From positions 1-14,058 of the forward strand of contig CALJBF010000309.1 of NCBI GenBank assembly GCA_938027385.1: a DNA stretch of 14,058 bases, given 5' to 3'. Shown here piece after piece: positions 1 to 7,598 of this stretch. The stretch's first letter is position 1; each line of letters starts with the position of its first letter. Made by a program: the position numbers and the translations under genes. The notes under the pieces are model-generated. The model made no database searches. It worked only from the letters and a program-made list of their open reading frames with translations, and had not been told where the DNA came from. Source of the stretch: an uncultured Porphyromonadaceae bacterium. GTDB lineage: Bacteria > Bacteroidota > Bacteroidia > Bacteroidales > Muribaculaceae.

Positions 1-3000
1 CACGCGAGGTGTTGTTGTCAGTAACCTCGTCGGCGGAATAGTCTACGGTGGCGTGATATTCGGTGTATCCTTCCGAGAATATGTCGGCCACCTGATGGAA
101 CACGAAGGTGTGCGATGTCGATGGGTCGATGGCGGGACCCTGTTGGGTTTCGACAGCCTCGCCGTCGCGCCAGAGGGTCACTGTATAGCCCTCGGCGCGT
201 GCCGAACCCACGTTCTCGACCTTCAGGGTGATGTCGAACGGCTCGTTGGCGGCCACCGATTCGGGCAGCATGAACTCACGCGGGGTGAGGTCGCTGGCGG
301 GCATGGTGTCGATGCTGATGGCATCGAGGGCGATGATGTTGGTGTGGGCTATCACGCCGCGGAAAGCTATCTGCACCGTCTTACCCTTGTATGCGTCGAG
401 GGGTATGACCTTGCGGGCCCAGCCGTCCTGTGCGTCAGAGCCGTCGAGTGTCACGGTCATCAGTTTCACGAAACCGTTGCCGTCGTTTATGAGCACGTCG
501 ATGTAGTTGTTCGAGTCGTAGTTGAAGTAGTAGAACGACAGGCCGGGGTTGACGATGTCGGCGGGGATTGCTATGTTGCCCGACATGAGCGTGCCCTCAT
601 AGCCGATGAAACTTGCGCTCATGGCCATGTAGCCGCCGTCAAGGTCGACAGCCGAAATCCCCTCTATGTAATTGTCGTAGGCGGTCTGCCAGTATTCGCC
701 GTTCTCTTCGGGGAGCTGCTGGGCCCAGTCGTGCGAGAGATGGCCTCCGGCCACCGACTCGACGAAGGGCACGCCGTCGGGCTTGCCCACGGGGATGATG
801 TCGGCCTCGGTCTCGGGTGCCGAGCCGTAGCGGGTGTAGGCCTTAACCTGATATACCACGAACTGCTGTGGGGCGTCGGCGGCACAGATGCGCTCAGAGG
901 CCTCGTTTACGGTGATGTCAGAGGCGATGACGCGCTGGTGCTCGTCTTCGATGCGATAGACATCGTATGTCACCTGGTCGTCGCGCAGCCCCATGCCGTT
1001 TACGTCGTGGGTCACGCGGTCCCAGGTCAGGCGCACCTCGCCGGTGTCGGCGCCGCGCGTCACTTTCACGTTCTGCACCTGGCGCGGGGCGGCGATGCCT
1101 ACGAAACATGTCACCGTGGCGGGTTCACCCTCCATGTCGCCGGCTACGGCGACCACGCGGTAGGTGTTGTCGCCATGCACGGCCTGCGTGTCGGTGAACG
1201 AGGCACGTGCGCCCGGTGCGGGTGTGACACTGCCTATGCGGGTCTCGCCGCGGTATATGTCCACGCGTGTGAGTGCCGTGATGGGCTTCTCGCTCATGTC
1301 GGTGGCGGGAGCGGTGAAGGCGATTTCGGCCGTCAGGGCGCCATATTCGCCGGGAGTGGCCGTGAGGCCGGTCACCGCCTTGGGAGCGGCGGCGTTGATG
1401 CCGCGGGCCACGGCCACGTTGTCGACGTGCAGCTGGTAGGCGCGCTCGGCAGCAGAGGTGGCATGGATGCCGATGTAATAGTCACCGGCGCTCTGCGGCA
1501 CGAAGTATTCGGTGAGCGTGAGGGTGTTGTCAGATACGTTGTTGTATGTCGCGGCGGGGATGATGACGGTTGTCATGGCCGATGGGAGGGGCGACGTGCC
1601 GATGCATACCTCCATGCGCTCGGGGAAATTCTCGTCCTGCACCCATACGTCGAGCGACAGCTCGTAGAAAGCGCCGCGGTCGAGTCTTACGGGGGGCAGT
1701 ATCAGCCAGTCGTCGTGGTCGGCGGTGCCGTACTGCAGCATGGCGTTGCTGCCGGGGCCGTAGAGATCCTGCCACTGCCACGATCGGTTGTCGCCGTTAC
1801 CGTTGATTACGGTCATGTAGTCGAAACAGCCGTAGGCGTCGAAGGTCTCGGTGTATGGCACATCGCGGTGGCCCAGTATGATCTGGTTGGAGCTTACGGG
1901 GTCTGAGGCTGCGCCATCGTAGACAACTGTGACGTCATAGTAGAGGCGTGACAGACCGTCGGTCTGCGGTAGCGTCTCGGTGAACGATGCGGCCGTGATT
2001 CCGGTGGCCACGGCGTTGCCGTCGGGCATGCGGGTCACGTTGTATTTCAGTTTCGCGGGGTCGATGAAACCGCCGTTTGCGGTGCGCGGAGCCTCCCAGG
2101 TCAGGGTAGCCAGCTGTCCGTCAGCGCTCAGGGTAGGTGCGGGGATAGCTGTAAGGTTGTCGGTGCCGAACCAGCGTGATACAGCCTGTACGGGGCCTTC
2201 CCCGGCGCTGTTCGTGGCGTATGCCTCGACGGTATGGTTCCCCTGGGCGCCTACGGTGACGGTTGCCGATACATGTGCCCCGGCATTGGCGGTGCCGCTT
2301 GCGGCCTGCGTGCCGTCGACCTTAACGGTCCAGGTCATGGCGCCGGTAGCGGGCGTGCCGTCATAGAGGGTGCCGGGCATGTCGAACTCGACGGTGGCGC
2401 TCAGTGCAGCTCCGGCCAGTGTTACGGTGAGGTTGTCGACGGTACCTGGGGCGTCAGCGGTGCCTTCGGGGACGCCGGTCCACATCCCCACGATGTTCTG
2501 GCCGTCGGGCATGTCATACAGCTTGCTTGCGGCGCCTGTGGCCAGGTCGATGGCATACAGTGCCGATGCCGCGTCGGTGGTGTATGCGTAGTAGTAGATG
2601 CCGGCGCTGGGGTCGATGGCGCCTGAGGTGTTGTAGGCCGACACCAGGCCGATTGTGGCCACGGTGGTGGTGGCGCCCGTGGTCTTGTCGACCTTCACGA
2701 ATGCGCCGTCAGTGGTGGTGGCGTACAGCTGTCCGGCGCCGTCTGTGGCCATCGAGGTAAGGCCCTGCGGACGCGAGGGGCCTGTCTGGATGACGGTGTT
2801 GGTCTGGGTGTTGAGGGTTCCGAAATAATATTCAGTGCCCGAACGGAAACTGCCGTAGGTCGTAGCCGTGGCGGCGTCGTATGCCAGGGCGGCGGCGTCA
2901 AACTCGTTCTGCACCACATTGTCGGCAGTCTGGCTCCAGTCGGCGGGGTCATAGAGGGCCACGCGCTGAAAGTCGCCGAACATACCCTGGAAGATGTATG

Positions 3001-3442
3001 TGAGCCAGTAGGCCGAGGGAGTCATGACGGCGTTCTCGCCGGTCATTTCGGCCGACGTATACACGGGCACGAACTCGCCCGGGCCGGTGGGGATGCGGTA
3101 GATGCCGGCACGCGAGGCGTCGGTCCACGAGTCGGCGTAGACCACGTTGCCGTAGAGCGGCCGGCGTCCGGGGGCTTTCACCGAGGGTGTGGCCAGCACC
3201 GATGCCTCGGGAGCTGCGGTGCGGTGACGGTGCGTGACAGTGAAACCGGCCGGAGCGGGCTTTATCTGCCTGACATGGGTTTTCGCCGGGCCGTCTGTAT
3301 CGGCGGCGGCGGTGATGGCGATGCCCCCTGCGCCGCGCGGCATGGCGCGCCGTGCGTCGGCGAGGCCTGAGGCAGAGAGCGTTGTGGCGCAGAGCGCGAG
3401 CCCTGCCGCGAGGCATAGTGCCTGTGTTGTGGTTCTCTTCAT
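1..3442 (-). CDS. Large secreted multidomain surface protein (FN3 / choice-of-anchor J / CARDB-like), 3' end outside window
   Basis: Open frame of 1147 codons from ATG at 3442, running off the left edge without a stop. The N-terminus (MKRTTTQALCLAAGLALCA...) is a signal peptide of about 25 residues, so the protein is exported. By reading the translation I place: a propeller-like region with repeated aromatic/Gly strands (about 97-322); two Ig/FN3-like modules (about 325-523); a choice-of-anchor J / cleaved-adhesin-like module (about 530-681) opening with YTETFDA and containing DDWLILPPV and HVDNVAV; two FN3-like modules (about 683-888); a second, more divergent anchor-J-like module (about 890-1045) with the ending ALDAISI; and a CARDB-like module (about 1048 to the edge). 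Such proteins in Bacteroidetes are usually cell-surface or type IX-secreted adhesins or peptidase-associated proteins. The C-terminal sorting signal that would decide this is not visible. It lies 64 bp downstream of meaB on the same strand and has no clear promoter of its own. Export is well supported; the ligand or substrate is unknown. Confidence 0.85.
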   Translation of the reverse strand, partial: MKRTTTQALCLAAGLALCATTLSASGLADARRAMPRGAGGIAITAAADTDGPAKTHVRQIKPAPAGFTVTHRHRTAAPEASVLATPSVKAPGRRPLYGNVVYADSWTDASRAGIYRIPTGPGEFVPVYTSAEMTGENAVMTPSAYWLTYIFQGMFGDFQRVALYDPADWSQTADNVVQNEFDAAALAYDAATATTYGSFRSGTEYYFGTLNTQTNTVIQTGPSRPQGLTSMATDGAGQLYATTTDGAFVKVDKTTGATTTVATIGLVSAYNTSGAIDPSAGIYYYAYTTDAASALYAIDLATGAASKLYDMPDGQNIVGMWTGVPEGTADAPGTVDNLTVTLAGAALSATVEFDMPGTLYDGTPATGAMTWTVKVDGTQAASGTANAGAHVSATVTVGAQGNHTVEAYATNSAGEGPVQAVSRWFGTDNLTAIPAPTLSADGQLATLTWEAPRTANGGFIDPAKLKYNVTRMPDGNAVATGITAASFTETLPQTDGLSRLYYDVTVVYDGAASDPVSSNQIILGHRDVPYTETFDAYGCFDYMTVINGNGDNRSWQWQDLYGPGSNAMLQYGTADHDDWLILPPVRLDRGAFYELSLDVWVQDENFPERMEVCIGTSPLPSAMTTVIIPAATYNNVSDNTLTLTEYFVPQSAGDYYIGIHATSAAERAYQLHVDNVAVARGINAAAPKAVTGLTATPGEYGALTAEIAFTAPATDMSEKPITALTRVDIYRGETRIGSVTPAPGARASFTDTQAVHGDNTYRVVAVAGDMEGEPATVTCFVGIAAPRQVQNVKVTRGADTGEVRLTWDRVTHDVNGMGLRDDQVTYDVYRIEDEHQRVIASDITVNEASERICAADAPQQFVVYQVKAYTRYGSAPETEADIIPVGKPDGVPFVESVAGGHLSHDWAQQLPEENGEYWQTAYDNYIEGISAVDLDGGYMAMSASFIGYEGTLMSGNIAIPADIVNPGLSFYYFNYDSNNYIDVLINDGNGFVKLMTVTLDGSDAQDGWARKVIPLDAYKGKTVQIAFRGVIAHTNIIALDAISIDTMPASDLTPREFMLPESVAANEPFDITLKVENVGSARAEGYTVTLWRDGEAVETQQGPAIDPSTSHTFVFHQVADIFSEGYTEYHATVDYSADEVTDNNTSR

Positions 3443-3506
3443 GATATAGTAGTGATGATGAATTGATTATATTGTCCGGTAATATGGTTGGTGCTCGTGG
3501 GGGAGC

Positions 3507-4580
3507 TTACTCCGAGAGCAGCTGCCAGGCGGCCTGGAAAGGCGACAGGCGGTTCGACAGCACCAGGCGCTCGGCCTGGGCGATGCGTCCCGCACGGTCG
3601 GGGTCGTCGTAGAAACGGCGGCGCAGTTCGCCGTCGATGGTCTCGTACATCCAGTAGCGGGCCTGCTGGCGGCGGCGCTCGTCAAAGTAGCCGTTGCCGT
3701 CGACAAACTCGAAATAGCGGTCTATCATGTCCCACACCTCGGGGATGCCGGTCTCGAAATAGCCCGAATAGCACAGCACCTCGGGTGTCCAGCCCGACGG
3801 CGGGGTGGGGAAGAGGTGCAGGGCCGAACGGTATTGCGCCATCGCCAGCCGCGCGCGGTCTATGTTGTCGCCGTCGGCCTTGTTGATGACAATGCCGTCG
3901 GCCATCTCCATGATGCCGCGCTTTATGCCCTGCAGCTCGTCGCCGGCGCCGGCAATCTGTATCAGCAGGAAGAAGTCGACCATTGAGTGCACGGCGGTCT
4001 CGCTCTGCCCCACACCCACGGTTTCAACGAAGATGTTGTCATAACCTGCGGCCTCGCACAGCACAATGGTTTCGCGGGTCTTGCGTGCCACGCCGCCGAG
4101 CGACCCTGCCGAGGGGGAGGGGCGGATGAAGGCGTCGGGGTGCTGCGATAGCCGTTCCATGCGGGTCTTGTCACCGAGAATCGACCCTTTCGAGCGCTCT
4201 GACGAGGGGTCGACGGCCAGCACGGCCAGTCGGCCGCCGCGTTTCAGCAGGTGGATGCCGAAAGCGTCGATTGACGTGGATTTCCCCGCCCCCGGAACAC
4301 CTGTGATGCCTATGCGGCGCGATTTGCCCGAATAGGGCAGGCATTTCTCTATCACCTCGCGGGCCAGCGACTGGTGTGCCGGGGCTACGCTCTCGACCAG
4401 CGTCACCGCACGCGAGAGCGCCGTGATGTCGCCGCGCAGAATCCCCTCCACAAGTTCGGCGGGGTTGGGGAGCGGCTGCCGGCGCCGCGGTTTCAGGTAG
4501 GGGTTTACGCTGGGGGGCTGGCTCACGCCGGCGTTTACGGCCAAGCCTTTGTATTGATTGTCGTTTTCGGGGTGTTCCAT
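3507..4580 (-). CDS. meaB: Methylmalonyl-CoA mutase-associated GTPase MeaB
   Basis: 357 residues. G3E-family P-loop GTPase that protects and reloads adenosylcobalamin-dependent methylmalonyl-CoA mutase (human orthologue MMAA). In Bacteroidales that mutase serves the succinate-to-propionate route. Motifs seen: Walker A GVPGAGKST (94-102), VDPSS (123-127), the family signature ETVGVGQSE (186-194), and the guanine-specificity motif NKAD (233-236). The C-terminal helical segment (about 295-357) matches the family's dimerisation arm in position. The start is supported by the N-terminus MEHPENDNQYKGLAVN, which as I recall is characteristic of Bacteroides MeaB. No Shine-Dalgarno is seen; the bases before ATG are pyrimidine-rich on the coding strand. 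The mutase subunits are not adjacent, so this is an orphan chaperone gene here. It lies 118 bp downstream of polA, with a short tandem repeat in the gap. No clear -7 box was found, so either readthrough from polA or an unrecognised promoter is possible. Confidence 0.95.
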   Translation of the reverse strand: MEHPENDNQYKGLAVNAGVSQPPSVNPYLKPRRRQPLPNPAELVEGILRGDITALSRAVTLVESVAPAHQSLAREVIEKCLPYSGKSRRIGITGVPGAGKSTSIDAFGIHLLKRGGRLAVLAVDPSSERSKGSILGDKTRMERLSQHPDAFIRPSPSAGSLGGVARKTRETIVLCEAAGYDNIFVETVGVGQSETAVHSMVDFFLLIQIAGAGDELQGIKRGIMEMADGIVINKADGDNIDRARLAMAQYRSALHLFPTPPSGWTPEVLCYSGYFETGIPEVWDMIDRYFEFVDGNGYFDERRRQQARYWMYETIDGELRRRFYDDPDRAGRIAQAERLVLSNRLSPFQAAWQLLSE

Positions 4581-4648
4581 GGGAAGGAGGAAAAGTTGAG
4601 AGAGTTTAAACAGTTAAAAAAGTCAAGAGAAATGTGTCGCCTCGGGCC

Positions 4649-4684
4649 ACATACGTCACATCCGTTACATACGTCACATCCGCC
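4649..4684. repeat. Short tandem repeat, four 9-bp units
   Basis: Four adjacent 9-bp units (ACATACGTC, ACATCCGTT, ACATACGTC, ACATCCGCC) in the polA-meaB gap. They can also be read as a 16-bp perfect direct repeat at 4649-4664 and 4667-4682. On the minus strand the repeated core reads GGATGTGACGTATG. A 13/14 match to that core (GGATGTGACGTGTG) lies at 9122-9135 on the plus strand. No function is known to me. Confidence 0.75.
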
Positions 4685-4698
4685 ACTTTCTTGCGGCC

Positions 4699-7512
4699 TC
4701 AGTGCGCCTCAAGCCAGTTGCGGCCTGTGCCCGCCGAGACTTCCAGCGGCACGGGGCCGCGGTCAAACGCGGCCTCCATGTTACGGATTACCAGCTCCTG
4801 AAGGGTGGCGAGTTCGTCGGGCACGACATTGAAGATAAGTTCGTCGTGCACCTGCATGATCATGCGCGAGCGCATGCCGCGGCGGCTCATCTCGGCGTGG
4901 ATGCGTATCATGGCTATCTTGATGATGTCGGCGGCCGAACCCTGCAGCGGGGCGTTCACGGCATTGCGCTCGGCAAACGACCTTACGGTGGCGTTGCGCG
5001 AGTTGATGTCGGGCAGGAAACGCTTTCGCCCCATGATGGTCGACACATATCCGCGTTCGCGGGCGTCGGCCACGGCACGTTCTATGTAGCCGCGTATGTG
5101 GGGGTAGGTGCTGAAATATCCGTCGATCAGCTCTTTGGCCTCGACGCGCGGTATGCCCAGACGCTCCGAGAGGCCGAACGCCGAGATGCCGTAGATGGTG
5201 CCGAAATTGGCGGTCTTGGCCCGGCGCCGCTGGTCGTCGGTGACCTCGGCCACAGGCACATGGAAGATTTTGGCAGCCGTGGCGCGGTGGATATCCTCGC
5301 CCGACAGAAACGCCTCGGTAAGCTCGGGGTCTGACGAGAGGTCGGCCAGCAGACGCAGCTCGATCTGCGAGTAGTCGGCCGAGAGGATCACGCACCCCGG
5401 GTCGGCGATGAACGCGCGGCGCACCTCGCGCCCGTCTTCAGAGCGCACCGGTATGTTCTGCAGGTTCGGGTTGGCCGACGACAGGCGCCCCGTGGCGGTG
5501 GCCGACTGGTTGAAGGTGGTGTGAATCTTGCCTGTGAGGGGGTTCACCATCTCGGGGAGGGCGTTGACGTAAGTGGCCAGCAGTTTCTTGAGACTGCGCG
5601 CTTTCAGTATCAGCCCCACGATGGGGTGGGTGTTGCGGTGTTTCTCAAGAATCTCTTCGGTGGTGGAGTATGCTCCGGTCTTGGTGCGTTTGGCCTTGGG
5701 GTCGAGTTTCAGTGTGCCGAAAAGCGCCTCGCCAACCTGCATGGGCGATCCGATGTTGAACCGGTACCCGGCCAGGTCGTAGATCTCCTCCTCAATCTGT
5801 TTCAGCTGTTCGCTAAGGCCCAGCGAGAGGTTGTGTAGCTCGGCCGAGTCGATGCGCACCCCGGCCCATTCCATTTCGGCGAGCACGCGCGCCAGGGGCA
5901 GCTCTATGTCGTCGAGCAGGCCGAGCTGGTCATTCTGCACAAGCAGGTTGCGCAGCGGCTCGACGAGTCGCCGCGAGAGGTCGGCCTGTTCGCACAGCCG
6001 TGTCAGTTCCGCGCCGGGGGGGAGGGGAGCATACGGCTTGCGTGCGCCGGGGTCGTCGTAGTCCGACGTGCGGTAGTTGAGCACCGTCGCGGCCACGTCC
6101 GACAGGCGGTGGCGCATTTCGGGCTGCAGGATGTAGTGGGCCAGCGAAACATCGAAATATGGTGCCTGAATCTCGATTTTCTCGCGGCGCAGTATCACCA
6201 TGTCGCGCTTTATGTCGGTGCTTGAGATCAGGGTGCCGGCCGATGAGAAGAGCGGCTGCAGCAGGGCGGCCGTCTCGGCACGGCGCACCGGGTCGGCAGG
6301 GAGGGTCACAAGCCGCGCTTTCCCCTCGGCGGGGCTTATGGCGAGTCCGCGGAATTGCGCGGTCATGGCCATCTCGCCGGGGGCGTAGATGGCTATGCCC
6401 ACGGTCTTGGCCGCTGCGGCCTCGGCCACGAGGGCGCCGATTTCGGCGGGGGTGTCGGCCGGGGCATAGTCGGTGGCCTCGGGGTCGAGACCTGCCGGAG
6501 CGGCGGTGTTCCCCTCGGGAGCGGGGGAGTCTATGAAGTCGAACAGCGACGGCTGGGCGGTAGCCTCGGCTGTGGCGCCGTTCCCCTTGCGTGCGGTGCC
6601 TTTTTTATCGGGCGCCGGTTCGTCGGCGCTGTCAGACTCTTTTACCTTGAGCCGCTGCAGGAATGTCTTGAATTCGAGTCGGCGGTACAGCGCGGCCAGT
6701 TCGGTTACATTCTCGGGGCGGCGGCGCAGGGTGTCGAAGTCGACCTCCACAGGCACGTCGGTGCGTATGGTGGCCAGGTCTTTCGAGAACCTGATGTTCT
6801 GCGCGTTGTCGCGTATCTTCTGTCCGAGTGCCCCCTTTATGGAGTCGGCATGGTCGAGCATGTTCTCGACGGTGCCGTATTCGGCTATGAGTTTCGTGGC
6901 CGTCTTCGGCCCCACGCCGGGGCAGCCGGGGATGTTGTCGATGTTATCCCCTTCGAGTGCCAGCAGGTCGATTACCTGCGCCGTCGATGCGATGCCGTAG
7001 CGCTCGCACACCTCTTTCGGGCCGCGGATCTCGAAATCCTGTCCTTTCAGCGAGGGGCGGTACTGCAGTATGCGGTCGGTGACGAGCTGGCCGTAGTCCT
7101 TGTCGGGCGTCATCATGTAGGTGGTGAACCCGCGTTCGGCGGCCTTGCGGGCCAGGGTGCCGATCACGTCGTCGGCCTCGTAGCCCGGCACCTCGAACAC
7201 CGGTATGTTGTAGGCGGCGATAATCTCCTTGATTATCGGCACTGACATCTGTATGTCTTCGGGCTGTGCCTCGCGCTGAGCCTTGTACTGGTCGTACATC
7301 TCGTGGCGGAATGTCTTCCCCTTGGGGTCGAAACAGACGGCGATATGCGTGGGATTCTGCTTGCGAAGCACTTCGTCGAGCGTGTTGCAGAATCCGAATA
7401 CCGCCGAGGCGTTGAATCCCGCCGAGGTCATGCGCGGCGAGCGTATCAGGGCGTAGTACGCGCGGTAAATCAGCGCGTAGGCGTCGAGCAGAAACAGTTT
7501 TTTGTCATCCAT
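4699..7512 (-). CDS. polA: DNA polymerase I
   Basis: 937 residues from ATG 7512. Family A polymerase for Okazaki-fragment processing and repair synthesis. N-terminal 5' nuclease (about 1-290) with FLLDAYALIYRAYYAL, YEADDVIG (111-118), TPDKDYGQL and the helix-three-turn region around GCPGVGPKTA. An Ala/Pro/Gly-rich linker (about 293-360) contains QPSLF (320-324). A 3'-5' exonuclease-like fold follows (about 365-520), but its catalytic acidic residues look lost (see findings). The polymerase domain (about 535-937) has motif A DYSQIELR (713-720), motif B RRRAKTANFGTIYG (762-775) and motif C QVHDEL (887-892). The frame extends upstream to a GTG at 7554, but a consensus -7 box lies inside that extension and residues from MDDKKLFLLD match the family start, so 7512 is chosen. 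It lies 86 bp downstream of the MATE gene, with its own promoter. Confidence 0.97.
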   Translation of the reverse strand: MDDKKLFLLDAYALIYRAYYALIRSPRMTSAGFNASAVFGFCNTLDEVLRKQNPTHIAVCFDPKGKTFRHEMYDQYKAQREAQPEDIQMSVPIIKEIIAAYNIPVFEVPGYEADDVIGTLARKAAERGFTTYMMTPDKDYGQLVTDRILQYRPSLKGQDFEIRGPKEVCERYGIASTAQVIDLLALEGDNIDNIPGCPGVGPKTATKLIAEYGTVENMLDHADSIKGALGQKIRDNAQNIRFSKDLATIRTDVPVEVDFDTLRRRPENVTELAALYRRLEFKTFLQRLKVKESDSADEPAPDKKGTARKGNGATAEATAQPSLFDFIDSPAPEGNTAAPAGLDPEATDYAPADTPAEIGALVAEAAAAKTVGIAIYAPGEMAMTAQFRGLAISPAEGKARLVTLPADPVRRAETAALLQPLFSSAGTLISSTDIKRDMVILRREKIEIQAPYFDVSLAHYILQPEMRHRLSDVAATVLNYRTSDYDDPGARKPYAPLPPGAELTRLCEQADLSRRLVEPLRNLLVQNDQLGLLDDIELPLARVLAEMEWAGVRIDSAELHNLSLGLSEQLKQIEEEIYDLAGYRFNIGSPMQVGEALFGTLKLDPKAKRTKTGAYSTTEEILEKHRNTHPIVGLILKARSLKKLLATYVNALPEMVNPLTGKIHTTFNQSATATGRLSSANPNLQNIPVRSEDGREVRRAFIADPGCVILSADYSQIELRLLADLSSDPELTEAFLSGEDIHRATAAKIFHVPVAEVTDDQRRRAKTANFGTIYGISAFGLSERLGIPRVEAKELIDGYFSTYPHIRGYIERAVADARERGYVSTIMGRKRFLPDINSRNATVRSFAERNAVNAPLQGSAADIIKIAMIRIHAEMSRRGMRSRMIMQVHDELIFNVVPDELATLQELVIRNMEAAFDRGPVPLEVSAGTGRNWLEAH

Positions 7513-7542
7513 GGCCAAAATCGGGTGGGATATGTGTCCCCA

Positions 7543-7550
7543 CAAAGATA
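7543..7550 (-). promoter_or_regulatory. polA promoter -7 box
   Basis: TATCTTTG on the minus strand, an exact match to the Bacteroidetes -7 consensus TAnnTTTG, 30 bp before the polA ATG at 7512. No TTTG is present at the expected -33 distance. The implied leader is about 25 nt, similar to that of the MATE gene. It also rules against the longer GTG start at 7554. Confidence 0.65.
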
Positions 7551-7598
7551 ACACTTTTTCGTGAGCCGTGGCCTGGAGGGTGCGATTTTATTGGGTGT

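Noticed and set aside
53..1906. A 617-codon open frame on the plus strand
   Set aside because: It runs codon-for-codon antisense to the surface-protein gene. In GC-rich genes with this codon use the antisense frame lacks stops. The protein is Val/Gly/His-rich with no domain sense.
4576..4595. Purine-rich GGAAGGAGG next to the meaB start, resembling a Shine-Dalgarno
   Set aside because: It is on the plus strand, the wrong strand for meaB, and no credible plus-strand gene follows.
6355..7245. A 296-codon plus-strand frame across polA
   Set aside because: Antisense shadow of the Pol I 5'-nuclease region and linker, with the biased composition typical of such shadows.
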